Part shown: one piece after another, positions 25,234 through 33,584 of the stretch
Numbering within the stretch: position 1 is the first letter of the stretch
How the letters are laid out: each line of letters opens with the position of its first letter
Source of the DNA: Phycisphaerae bacterium
GTDB lineage: Bacteria > Planctomycetota > Phycisphaerae > Sedimentisphaerales > Anaerobacaceae
DNA length: 64,000 nt
Assembly (NCBI GenBank): GCA_028714855.1
Contig: JAQTLP010000003.1
Coordinates: 62,001-126,000 of the forward strand
Direction of reading: 5' to 3'
Notes under the pieces: generated by a model
What the model saw: only the letters and a program-made list of their open reading frames with translations
What the model was told of the DNA's origin: nothing
Database searches by the model: none
Program-made: the position numbers and the translations under genes

Positions 25234-26775
25234 CTATTCCCATTCAATCGTTGCCGGCGGTTTACTCGATATATCATACACAACACGATTGACCCCGCGG
25301 ACCTCGTTAATAATCCTGTTGGATATTATACCCAGCACGTCATAAGGGATATGGGAAAAATCAGCGGTCATAAAATCAGGGGTCTCAACCGCCCTGACAG
25401 CAATGACGTTCTCATAGCTTCGCTCATCACCCATCACGCCGACGGTCGAGACAGGCAGAAGCACTGTTAACGCCTGTGATATTTTTCTGTACAGTCCTGC
25501 CGATTTTATTTCATCTATTAAGATTTCATCGGCAGAGCGCAGAATCTGCAGTCTTTGGGGGGTTACTTCACCTACAATTCTCACCGCAAGGCCCGGTCCC
25601 GGGAAAGGATGCCGCCAAACTAAATCAGCGGGCAAACCGAGATATTCGCCGACGGTGCGAACTTCATCCTTAAACAAATCCCGCAACGGCTCAATAAGCT
25701 CAAAGCCGAGCTGCTTGGGCAGCGCGCCCACATTATGGTGGAGCTTTATGTTGGCAGCGGGATTGCCGTCTTTAGCACCGGACTCGATAACGTCAGGATA
25801 AAGAGTTCCCTGAGCCAAGAACCTTACGTTTTTAATCTTCGACGCCTCGGATTTGAAGGCCTCGATGAATTCTGAGCCGATTACGCGGCGTTTTTGCTGA
25901 GGGTCAGTCACGCCAGCCAAGCCCTTCAGAAATTGCTTGGACCAGTCTAGTACCCGCAAGTCGATATGAAAGTGGTCTCTGAAGGTTGCGACAACATTTT
26001 CGAGTTCATTGTTTCGAAGCATGCCGTTATCGACAAAAATGCAGACAAGCTGGTCACCTATCGCTTTATGTACGAGCGAAGCAGTAACGGATGAATCCAC
26101 ACCGCCGCTGAGGCCGCAGATGACCATCGCGTCGCCGACTTTCCGGCGAATTTCCTCGGTTGTTTTGTCGACAAAGTCGCTCATTTTCCAGTCGCCGCTG
26201 CATCGGCAGATATTATATAGGAAATTTTCCAAAATCGACTGCCCCTGCGGCGTGTGCGCAACTTCAGGATGAAACTGAACGCCGAAGAAATTTTTATTTT
26301 TATGTCTTACAGCAGCATAGGGACAAGTTTCTGTGGTGGCCAATACGGTGAAGTCATCGCCTAATTCGCCCACCTGGTCGCCGTGACTGGCCCAGACTGA
26401 GATTGAATCAGGTAGATTTGCAAACAAATCACTTTTGTCAATTATCGACAGAGTTGTTCTTCCGAACTCTCGTTTCTGTGCGGGAATAATTTGTCCGCCG
26501 AGGAATTTACATCCGAGCTGCATTCCGTAACAGATGCCCAAAATAGGCAGGCCAAGCTCGAAGATTTTGCGGTCGCATTCAATAGCATCTTTGCTATAAA
26601 CGCTTGCTGGACCACCGGAGAGTATCAGGCCTTTGAGGGGAAGCTGCTGTAATTTTTTTGCCGGTATGTCCGCCCGAAAAATCTCCGAGTAAACATTAAG
26701 CTCCCGAACCCGCCTTGCTATCAACTGGCCGTACTGACTGCCAAAGTCAAGAATTGCTATCATCTCGTGGGTCAT
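25234..26775 (-). CDS. guaA: GMP synthase (glutamine-hydrolysing)
   Basis: This enzyme converts XMP to GMP using glutamine and ATP. The N-terminal class I glutamine amidotransferase has the nucleophile in GICYGMQLG and the His-Glu pair in FHPEVAHT. The ATP-pyrophosphatase domain has [10 protein letters not shown], and the C-terminal dimerisation part ends [13 protein letters not shown]. The 513-residue length is normal. It lies 27 bases after guaB in the same direction, so the two form a guaB-guaA operon. Confidence 0.97.
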   Translation of the reverse strand: MTHEMIAILDFGSQYGQLIARRVRELNVYSEIFRADIPAKKLQQLPLKGLILSGGPASVYSKDAIECDRKIFELGLPILGICYGMQLGCKFLGGQIIPAQKREFGRTTLSIIDKSDLFANLPDSISVWASHGDQVGELGDDFTVLATTETCPYAAVRHKNKNFFGVQFHPEVAHTPQGQSILENFLYNICRCSGDWKMSDFVDKTTEEIRRKVGDAMVICGLSGGVDSSVTASLVHKAIGDQLVCIFVDNGMLRNNELENVVATFRDHFHIDLRVLDWSKQFLKGLAGVTDPQQKRRVIGSEFIEAFKSEASKIKNVRFLAQGTLYPDVIESGAKDGNPAANIKLHHNVGALPKQLGFELIEPLRDLFKDEVRTVGEYLGLPADLVWRHPFPGPGLAVRIVGEVTPQRLQILRSADEILIDEIKSAGLYRKISQALTVLLPVSTVGVMGDERSYENVIAVRAVETPDFMTADFSHIPYDVLGIISNRIINEVRGVNRVVYDISSKPPATIEWE

Positions 26776-26802
26776 AATTTATTAATCGCGTCTGGCAAAC
26801 CG

Positions 26803-28275
26803 TTAGTCCTCAAAAGGCACGGTTGCCGAATAGTTCGGCGCTTCTTTAGTTATCTGTATATCATGCGGATGCGATTCACTGACGGAAGCGTGAGTTACAC
26901 GGACAAAGCGGCTGTTTTTTCTAAGCTCTTCGATATTTTTCGCCCCGCAATATCCCATCCCCGCCTTGAGGCCGCCGACGAGCTGATAAACAAAATCGTC
27001 AAGTGTTCCGCGATACGGCACTCGACCCTCGACGCCTTCGGGGACAAGTTTGTCTCTTTCGGTCGTTCTCTTTTGGCCGTATCTATCCGCAGAACCTTTT
27101 ACCATCGCTCCTAAAGAGCCCATACCCCTGTATTCTTTGAATTGCCTGCCCTTATAGATAACCAATTGTCCCGGGCTTTCCTTCAGACCTGCAAACAGCG
27201 ACCCTACCATCACGCTCGAAGCACCAGCGGCAATCGCCTTTGTTATATCGCCGGATAATCTTATTCCTCCATCAGCAATGATGGGGATATTATATTTGTC
27301 AGCCACCTTAGTACAGTTGATTATCGCAGTTACTTGCGGAACACCGGCTCCGGAAATTACCCTAGTAGTACAAATAGCTCCTGGGCCGATACCGACCTTG
27401 AGAGCGTTTGCACCGGCAGCTATCAAGTCCTCGGCCGCCTCTGCTGTTGCGATATTTCCCGCAATCACATCGATATCATATTTACTTTTGATTGTCTCAA
27501 GTGTGCTGATAACATTTTGCGAATGACCGTGGGCGGTATCGACAACGATAACATCGGCCTCTGCTTCTATCAAAGCTGCTATTCGCTCATAATCCTGCAC
27601 GCCGACCGCCGCTCCTACGAGCAGTCTGCCGCGTTTGTCCCTTGCTGCTGTCGGATATTGCTGAACACGGTCGATGTCCCTCATCGTAATCAGGCCTGCC
27701 AGTTCGCCTTTCGAGTTGACTAAAAGCAGCTTCTCAACCTTGTTCTTCTGCAGGATTTCCTTGGCCTGCTCAAGCGTCGTATCAGCCGGCCCGATAACCA
27801 GATTATCTTTCGACATCACAGAGCTTATCTCGACATCATAGTCCTTCAGGAATTTCAGGTCCCGCCGCGTCAAAATGCCGACTGGTTTCTTGCCTTTGAC
27901 AATGGGAATACCTGAGACGTTATGTTCGTTCATCAAATCCCACGCCCTTTTGACGGGCTCATCGGGTGTCAGTGTTACGGGATTGAGAATCACACCGTTC
28001 TCGGAGCGTTTGACCTTGGCGACCTCCAGCTTTTGTGATTCAATCGACAAATTCTTGTGAATGATGCCTATGCCGCCTTCCTGTGCCAGCGCTATCGCCA
28101 ACTGCGATTCTGTAACGGTATCCATAGCAGCAGAGACAATCGGGATATTTATTGCGATATTGTTGGTAAGCCGCGTGCTGGTCTTGGCCTGGCCCGGCAC
28201 AAAATTGCTTTTGGCCGGTATAAGCAGCACATCATCGAAAGTTATACCTTCAGCGACGATTTTACTCTTGTCCAT
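26803..28275 (-). CDS. guaB: Inosine-5'-monophosphate dehydrogenase
   Basis: This enzyme oxidises IMP to XMP, the first committed step to GMP. The 490-residue protein has TFDDVLLIPAKS at the start, two CBS domains (about 95-210), and the catalytic Cys loop GIGPGAICTTR. The flap region contains KEYRGMGSLGAM. The ATG at 28275 follows GGAGAG; the TTG at 28287 is rejected. Transcription probably starts at the promoter at 28320-28348. Confidence 0.97.
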   Translation of the reverse strand: MDKSKIVAEGITFDDVLLIPAKSNFVPGQAKTSTRLTNNIAINIPIVSAAMDTVTESQLAIALAQEGGIGIIHKNLSIESQKLEVAKVKRSENGVILNPVTLTPDEPVKRAWDLMNEHNVSGIPIVKGKKPVGILTRRDLKFLKDYDVEISSVMSKDNLVIGPADTTLEQAKEILQKNKVEKLLLVNSKGELAGLITMRDIDRVQQYPTAARDKRGRLLVGAAVGVQDYERIAALIEAEADVIVVDTAHGHSQNVISTLETIKSKYDIDVIAGNIATAEAAEDLIAAGANALKVGIGPGAICTTRVISGAGVPQVTAIINCTKVADKYNIPIIADGGIRLSGDITKAIAAGASSVMVGSLFAGLKESPGQLVIYKGRQFKEYRGMGSLGAMVKGSADRYGQKRTTERDKLVPEGVEGRVPYRGTLDDFVYQLVGGLKAGMGYCGAKNIEELRKNSRFVRVTHASVSESHPHDIQITKEAPNYSATVPFED

Positions 28276-28319
28276 TGTTCTCTCCAAATTACGCTGCTTT
28301 GTTTTATATTAAACTAAAC

Positions 28320-28348
28320 AATATAATAATGCTATAATCAGTCGTCAA
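28320..28348 (-). promoter_or_regulatory. Sigma-70 promoter for guaB-guaA
   Basis: On the minus strand TTGACG (28343-28348) and TATATT (28320-28325) are separated by 17 bases, each five of six to consensus. The guaB start is about 45 bases downstream of the -10 box. Confidence 0.65.
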
Positions 28349-28413
28349 ACCTATTTTTAGCCTTGCCCGGTCTTTTGTGCCCTGCTGCGGCCGAATAACC
28401 AGCAAAAAATAGT

Positions 28414-28442
28414 TTGACATGCATCGCACCGATGGTTACAAT
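28414..28442 (+). promoter_or_regulatory. Sigma-70 promoter for pckG
   Basis: TTGACA (28414-28419, perfect) and TACAAT (28437-28442, five of six) are spaced by 17 bases, 48 bases upstream of the pckG ATG. It is divergent from the guaB promoter, with about 65 bases between the two -35 boxes. Confidence 0.75.
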
Positions 28443-28489
28443 CCCTCGGCTTTTCTGAGCTTGATTCTGTTGTAAGGAAGCGATTACGT

Positions 28490-30370
28490 ATGCCTGATAC
28501 CGAAAAACTATTAAAAGAAAAATTAACGGCTGAAAATTATGAAAAGCTCGTCGCTCTTGCTAATCCGAAGCTGAACGAATTTGTGGCCGACGCAATCGAG
28601 CTTTGCAGCCCAGCCTCGGTCTTTGTTTGCACGGATGAGCCCGAAGATTTGGAAGATAGCCGCAGGCACGCGGTTGAACTCGGTGAAGAAAAACCCTTAA
28701 AGATGAAAGGGCACACTGTCCACTTCGACGGAATGGAGGACCAAGGGCGCGACAGAGAGGTAACTAAATACCTTGTTCCGAAGACCGACACACTTAGCAA
28801 AGCACTTAATCAGGTCGAACGGGAAAAAGGACTAGCGGAAATTCGCGGTCTGCTCAAGGGAGCGATGAAGAATCGGACAATGATTGTCCGCTTTATGACG
28901 CTCGGCCCCAACAATTCCAAGTTCAGTATTCCCTGCGTCGAGTGCACCGATTCATACTATGTTTCTCACAGCCTGAACCTGTTATATCGGCCGGGCTACA
29001 ATGAATTCAAGCGACTGGGACCTAAGGCGCATTTTTTTGCCACGCTGCACTCATGCGGAAAGATGGATGAGCGTATGGTGAGCGTTGAGTCTGACAAGAA
29101 GCGCATCTACATTGACTACATTACAGACACCGTCTACAGCGTCAACACACAATACGGCGGCAACACGATAGGGCTGAAGAAACTCGCATTGCGACTGACT
29201 ATACGCAAGGCCGACCGTGAGGGCTGGCTTGTCGAACATATGTTCCTGACGGGCGTTCACGGGCCGGGCGGACGCAAAACTTATCTCGCGGGTGCGTTTC
29301 CAAGCGGATGCGGCAAGACCTCTACGGCGATGTTGCCGGGAGAAACTATACTCGGCGACGACATTGCTTACTTCCGCGCAGTCGATGGCCGTTGTATGGC
29401 TGCCAACGCAGAGGCTGGCATCTTCGGCATCATCCAAAATGTTACCGCCAAGAGCGACCCCGAGATTTGGGAAGTGCTTACAAAACCGGGTGAGGTGATA
29501 TTCTCAAACTTGATGGTAAAGGATGGAATTCCTTACTGGCTCGGTATGGGTGAGGAAGTTCCCGCTGATGGTGAAAACTTCTCGGGCGCCTGGTACAAAG
29601 GTAAAAAGGACGCAAAGGGTAATGAAATCCCATTGGCACACAAGAACGCCCGCTATACCGTAGCGTTGAATGTTCTGAAAAACTGTGACCCTGAGCTGGA
29701 CAATCCCGAAGGAGTAGAGCTGGCCGGTGTCATGTACGGCGGACGCGACGCCAGCGCATGCGTGCCCTGCCAGCAGAGCTTCGATTGGGAGCACGGGATT
29801 ATTACATACGGCGCTTCGCTTGAGACAGAGACCACTTTTACAATTATCGGTAAAGAAGGCGTGCCCGAAATCAACCTGATGAGCATCCAGGATTTTGTAG
29901 CTATTCCGCTGGGCAAGTATATCCGGAATAATCTTGAATTCGGAAAGAAGCTAAAAAAGCCTCCGCTCGTGTTCGGCGCAAATTATTTCCTGCGAGATAA
30001 AAACGGCAAATTTGTCAACGGCGTAAGCGACAAACACGTATGGGTGAAGTGGATGGAGCTTCGGGTGCACGGCGAGGCAGGCGGCATACAAGCACCAACA
30101 GGATTCTTGCCATGCTACGAAGACCTCAAAAAACTATTCAAGGAAGTTCTCGGAAAAGACTACACGCAGCGGGATTATATCAATCAGTTTACAATCCGCG
30201 TTGCAGAGAATCTTGCCAGACTGGAGCGAGTGGAAAAGTTCCATCACCAAAACGTCACCGATGCGCCAGCGGAACTGTTTAAGGTTCTGGCCCAACAGCA
30301 GCAGCGTCTTGAAACGGCAAGGGAAAAACACGGTGATTACATCTCGCCGCTCGATTTGAAGGCTAAATAG
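28490..30370 (+). CDS. pckG: Phosphoenolpyruvate carboxykinase (GTP)
   Basis: This enzyme interconverts oxaloacetate and PEP with GTP. The 626-residue length fits the GTP-dependent class, longer than the ATP class. The P-loop FPSGCGKTSTAML lies near residue 269. The active-site region HSCGKMDERM and FGANYFLRDKNGKF are also family-like. With ppdK at 39.2-41.9 kb, the organism has two ways of handling the PEP node. The start follows GTAAGGAAG. Confidence 0.95.
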   Translation: MPDTEKLLKEKLTAENYEKLVALANPKLNEFVADAIELCSPASVFVCTDEPEDLEDSRRHAVELGEEKPLKMKGHTVHFDGMEDQGRDREVTKYLVPKTDTLSKALNQVEREKGLAEIRGLLKGAMKNRTMIVRFMTLGPNNSKFSIPCVECTDSYYVSHSLNLLYRPGYNEFKRLGPKAHFFATLHSCGKMDERMVSVESDKKRIYIDYITDTVYSVNTQYGGNTIGLKKLALRLTIRKADREGWLVEHMFLTGVHGPGGRKTYLAGAFPSGCGKTSTAMLPGETILGDDIAYFRAVDGRCMAANAEAGIFGIIQNVTAKSDPEIWEVLTKPGEVIFSNLMVKDGIPYWLGMGEEVPADGENFSGAWYKGKKDAKGNEIPLAHKNARYTVALNVLKNCDPELDNPEGVELAGVMYGGRDASACVPCQQSFDWEHGIITYGASLETETTFTIIGKEGVPEINLMSIQDFVAIPLGKYIRNNLEFGKKLKKPPLVFGANYFLRDKNGKFVNGVSDKHVWVKWMELRVHGEAGGIQAPTGFLPCYEDLKKLFKEVLGKDYTQRDYINQFTIRVAENLARLERVEKFHHQNVTDAPAELFKVLAQQQQRLETAREKHGDYISPLDLKAK

Positions 30371-30377
30371 AAAATAT

Positions 30378-30408
30378 CTTCACAAATTCCTAACAGGTTT
30401 TTGTGAAG
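30378..30408 (+). terminator. Perfect 9-bp hairpin just after pckG
   Basis: CTTCACAAA (30378-30386) pairs with TTTGTGAAG (30400-30408). It begins seven bases after the stop and probably ends or protects the pckG transcript. There is no T-run, so Rho dependence or simple stabilisation is possible. Confidence 0.5.
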
Positions 30409-30600
30409 TGAGCCGGGGAACGCAGGAATTTCAAATGAGGTTTATAGATAGCTCCAAAAAAACTGAATCAGCACGATTTTCTGGAATTCATAACTATATA
30501 GGTATCAAGCACTTACGGTTCTAAGCCGATTAACACTGCTACATTAAACCTTCGTTTTCGGCATAAAAAGGGTGTTTTTTGCTTTACTGTGACTAAGACT

Positions 30601-30675
30601 TTAAGGCGGGAAAAATCCAAAATATAGAGAAAAACTTAAGGCAGTCCGATAATTTTCTTGATTTTTCCGCCTTAA
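30601..30675. repeat. Long inverted repeat between pckG and the sigma-54 activator
   Basis: TTAAGGCGGGAAAAATC (30601-30617) and GATTTTTCCGCCTTAA (30660-30675) are inverted repeats differing by one extra G, around a 42-base loop that contains a third partial copy (ACTTAAGGCAG). A second shorter hairpin (GTGAGA/TCTCAC) follows at 30701-30745. These may be regulator binding sites for the activator gene. No gene is seen in 30409-30813. Confidence 0.5.
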
Positions 30676-30813
30676 TACGTTAAAATCCCCGTCTGGAGAA
30701 GTGAGAGAGAATGCCCCTGATACGCACTTCGGGAGTATATCTCACTCTAAACAGTTATTTTTACTGTGACGGTGATACTTTACCCTCACACAGAAAAGTT
30801 TTGTAAGATTAAA

Positions 30814-31881
30814 ATGATACAAAACAACAAGGGTGATACATCGCACGGAATGGCATCAAACTCGAACGAGCCTTTGAAAAACAGGGGCTCACGGTTTTCC
30901 ATATCCGGCAAGAACCGAAGTGCTGAGATTGAGTTCGTTGGTAGCTCCGCCGCTCTCACTTCGATTCTCGAAACAATCGAAGCAATTGCTGCACGAAAGT
31001 GTCCTGTGATAATAACCGGCGAGACCGGCGTAGGCAAGGAGCTGGTAGCGCGGCAAATCCACAATGCCAGCGACCGCTCCGGGAAAGTTTTTGTCCCAGT
31101 TGACTGCACTACACTGACCGGCCAGTTGTTCGAGAGTCAGTTGTTCGGCCACGCAAGAGGCGCATTCACCGGTGCTGTTGACTCTACGCTGGGTTTCTTC
31201 AGGGCTGCTGATGGCGGCACAGTCTTTCTCGATGAAATAAGCGAAATCCCGCTCGAATTGCAGGCCAAGTTGTTGCGCGTTCTCCAGGAGGGAGCCGTAA
31301 CACCGCTTGGCTCAACAAAATCTTATCCCATTGACGTTCGCATTTTATGTGCCAGCAACGTTAACCTGTGTGAAATGCTCAAGGAAGGCACATTCCGCGC
31401 CGACCTGTACTATCGGCTGAACGTGGTCAGTCTCGAAGTCCCGCCGCTCCGCCAGCGTAAAGAAGATATCCTGCCGCTGGCTGAATACTTTCTGGCAAAT
31501 CAGTCGACCTTTTACGGTGAACCCCCCAAAGTCCTGAGCCAAACGGCCAAAAAACTTCTGCTGAATTACGCCTGGCCCGGCAATGTCCGTGAGATTGCCA
31601 ACGCTATGGAACGTGCCTATGTTCTGACTACGGGTGAGGAAATTCAGCCGGCCGTGCTGCCGTTCGAAGTTATAATAGCCGATTCAGCCGCTTATCCAAA
31701 TCGCGACTTGCCAACCCTTGATGAGGTAAAACGCAAGATTATTACACAGACGCTCGAATTTACCAAGGGCCGCAAAATTGCTGCTGCAGAAATTCTCGGC
31801 ATCGAGCGCCGCTGTCTGAATCGCTTAATCGATAAGTTAGACATCTCTCTCCCGCAGACAAAGCAAAAGCCTGGCAGCTGA
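30814..31881 (+). CDS. Sigma-54-dependent transcriptional activator (AAA+), no receiver domain
   Basis: The AAA+ core has Walker A GETGVGKE, the sigma-54 contact loop GHARGAFTGA, and Walker B DGGTVFLDEI. WPGNVREIANAMERAYVL and a Fis-type helix-turn-helix near the C terminus (KIAAAEILGIERRCLNRLID) complete it. Only about 35-50 variable residues precede the AAA+ domain, so there is no receiver, PAS or GAF sensor. The exact start is unclear (ATG 30814, ATG 30850 or GTG 30766; none has a strong ribosome site). A -24/-12 promoter about 300 bases downstream and the stand-alone receiver-like gene at 32869 suggest local control of the PEP-CTERM array (inference). Confidence 0.88.
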   Translation: MIQNNKGDTSHGMASNSNEPLKNRGSRFSISGKNRSAEIEFVGSSAALTSILETIEAIAARKCPVIITGETGVGKELVARQIHNASDRSGKVFVPVDCTTLTGQLFESQLFGHARGAFTGAVDSTLGFFRAADGGTVFLDEISEIPLELQAKLLRVLQEGAVTPLGSTKSYPIDVRILCASNVNLCEMLKEGTFRADLYYRLNVVSLEVPPLRQRKEDILPLAEYFLANQSTFYGEPPKVLSQTAKKLLLNYAWPGNVREIANAMERAYVLTTGEEIQPAVLPFEVIIADSAAYPNRDLPTLDEVKRKIITQTLEFTKGRKIAAAEILGIERRCLNRLIDKLDISLPQTKQKPGS

Positions 31882-32186
31882 ACCGGGGCTTTGCCGTCAT
31901 CTCCGTACAGAAAAACTCAAAAATAAAAGCTGCTCTTTTATTCACTCAAAACGAGACCGATGCTGCAACTTTAACCATACCGACCAATATGGTCACCACC
32001 GACCAGATCTGTCGATTATCCGCCAACTAACCCGCACATAAAAACTTGCAGCAGAAACTATCGCCGCTTGCCGACCATAACGGTTGATTCACTTCCAAAA
32101 ACACTTTTAAAGCCGGAAAAAATTCGCAGTACATAGCTGCCGTTATAACAAGCACTTAAGAAATTTTTTCTCATCACACAAAACTC

Positions 32187-32202
32187 TGGCACGCGGCTCG
32201 CT
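32187..32202 (+). promoter_or_regulatory. Sigma-54 (-24/-12) promoter
   Basis: The sequence TGGCACGCGGCTCGCT matches the sigma-54 consensus TGGCACG-N4-TTGCW in all but one defined position, with GG and GC exactly ten bases apart. Transcription would begin near 32213. It would then run through the hairpin-rich leader, the pseudo-receiver gene and, if uninterrupted, the PEP-CTERM array. It lies 300 bases downstream of the sigma-54 activator gene. Confidence 0.75.
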
Positions 32203-32277
32203 CTAATGAAGTTCAGTGCTACAGAGCAAAGCAGCTGAAGATGCAAAAGAGATAAGCTCTTTGAAAAAATTAGAAAG

Positions 32278-32452
32278 TTGAGAGCAGACACCCCTTAGCG
32301 GCAAGGCCAGTCCGCAAGTTGGGTGATAAGTATAATCCGCCCGGGGACGGATTGATGCTCACGAGGAGTTTTCTCCCCCCAAGCTGGACCTTGATAATCC
32401 GTAAGGTTACCGGGTCCGGCAGAAATTGACACCCTTGTCTGGGTGATAATTA
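32278..32452 (+). ncRNA. Structured leader module, copy 1 (upstream of the pseudo-receiver gene)
   Basis: Several blocks recur in nearly the same order at 33336-33530: TTGAGAGCA.ACACCCCTTAG, a GGCAAGGCCAG hairpin ending GGGTGATAAGTATAA, a CGAGGAGTTTTCTCCCCCC hairpin followed by AAGCTGGACCTTGATAA, then GGGTCCGGCAGAAA. A final hairpin ends GGGTGATAA. Base changes between copies keep the stems. It is not a reading frame and is probably an RNA element in the sigma-54 transcript. The family is not recognised. Confidence 0.55.
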
Positions 32453-32454
32453 TA

Positions 32455-32522
32455 AACTCTCTCTCCTCCTCTTTTGCTGGGTTTGAGGAACCTAACAATA
32501 AACCCAGCACGATGACAAACAC
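32455..32522 (+). repeat. 68-base direct repeat, copy 1
   Basis: This copy differs from 32752-32819 at six or so of 68 positions, with no gaps. It contains the 9-bp stem GCTGGGTTT (32476-32484) with AAACCCAGC (32500-32508); differences fall in the loop and flanks. It is followed by a small hairpin CACCC-TTTAG-GGGTG and ATAATGATA. On the minus strand the repeat could encode a short peptide with SNPAKEEERE, which is noted as an alternative. Confidence 0.8.
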
Positions 32523-32751
32523 CCTTTAGGGGTGATAATGATAGATGAGTGTGTTTTTTACAAGTGAATAAAAAGAAAACAAAAGAAGCCGATGTGATTC
32601 TTCATCATCTCCTCATTCAAGCTGGATTTGATGATACGGGCTGGTGAGAAATTTACGGAAGGTGAAAACTCTAAGGCAGGAGAAAACTTTAGGGCTGGAG
32701 AAAGCTTTATGGCAGGAGAAAACTTTAACGATAGATAACTTTTGGGTTACG

Positions 32752-32819
32752 AACTCTCTCTCCTCCTCCTTTGCTGGGTTTGACGTATCTAACAACAAAC
32801 CCAGCACGATGATAAACAC
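32752..32819 (+). repeat. 68-base direct repeat, copy 2
   Basis: This is the second copy of the repeat at 32455-32522, with the same 9-bp stem and a changed loop. The small hairpin that follows uses a different stem, CACGGC with GCCGTG, but keeps the same 3' flank GTGATAACGATA. Changed stem bases with preserved pairing support an RNA-level function. It lies 50 bases before the pseudo-receiver start. Confidence 0.8.
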
Positions 32820-32868
32820 GGCCCAATACAAGCCGTGATAACGATACAGATAAGTTTAGGAAACGCAC

Positions 32869-33300
32869 ATGATTATTCTCGTACAAGCAAACGTGTTAAC
32901 GGTTGGCCTCGACGGCAAGAACGAAGTACTGCGAGAGCTGCCGATCCGATTGGTAACAATGCAGTCTGGAATAAAGGCTGCTCGCTCTTTAAAAACTGAA
33001 AAAGTTGACAGTGTTATCAGCAAGTGGGACCTGGATGATATGGAGGACGGCCAATTTCTCAAGAATCTGCGAGCCGTAAAGCCTGAGATTCCAACGATAG
33101 CTTTCGTAAAGGCCGGCGACCAAACACAGGAAATCACGGCTCGAAGTCTCGGTGTCTCGGCGGTTTTGACCGATGATACAGATGATGAGCTCTTCCGTGA
33201 AACCGTCGCCAATATCCTCGGACTCAAAGACATTGCCTCCATAAAAGCAATATCCACTGCTGAAAACCGCCGTCACAAAAAAGAGAAAATTACAAAGTAG
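32869..33300 (+). CDS. Stand-alone receiver-like (pseudo-receiver) protein
   Basis: This 143-residue protein has the alternating pattern of a response-regulator receiver domain, ending in a basic tail (ENRRHKKEKITK). After the third strand, VDSVISKWDLDDMEDGQFL, the position expected to hold the phospho-acceptor Asp appears to be Lys. The usual acidic pair near the N terminus is also missing (MIILVQANVLTVGLDG). It probably works without phosphorylation, perhaps as a partner of the receiver-less sigma-54 activator encoded upstream (inference). It is flanked on both sides by the structured leader modules. Confidence 0.7.
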   Translation: MIILVQANVLTVGLDGKNEVLRELPIRLVTMQSGIKAARSLKTEKVDSVISKWDLDDMEDGQFLKNLRAVKPEIPTIAFVKAGDQTQEITARSLGVSAVLTDDTDDELFRETVANILGLKDIASIKAISTAENRRHKKEKITK

Positions 33301-33335
33301 CCCCCGGTCAGACGCTAAGATACTGCCGGGTGCGA

Positions 33336-33530
33336 TTGAGAGCATACACCCCTTAGAGGCAAGGCCAGGCCACAGGCTGGGTGATAAGTATAAATGCTCG
33401 CGAGGAGTTTTCTCCCCCCAAGCTGGACCTTGATAAACCTTAATAGTCTAAAACCAAAACTGGCCTAAAGAGAGGTTACTGGGTCCGGCAGAAAATTAAC
33501 ATCCCTGTCGGGGTGATAACAATAACTGCT
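33336..33530 (+). ncRNA. Structured leader module, copy 2 (upstream of the PEP-CTERM array)
   Basis: This copy matches the module at 32278-32452 block by block, with an insertion of about 30 bases before the GGTTACTGGGTCCGGCAG block. The first hairpin here pairs CCAG with CTGG perfectly. The last hairpin is ATCCC-TGTC-GGGGT followed by GATAACAATAA. It ends about 55 bases before the first PEP-CTERM start, as expected for a 5' leader. Confidence 0.55.
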
Positions 33531-33584
33531 ACGGGCAGTCCGCAATAAAACAAGGAAGGCAAATGAGGGACGAGGAAAACTAAA

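Noticed and set aside
32295-32831. Two minus-strand frames with a shared LGLLL..SNPAKEEERE segment
   Set aside because: The shared peptide is the reverse reading of the 68-base repeat. No ribosome site is seen, and the conserved stem explains the similarity better, though this is not fully excluded.
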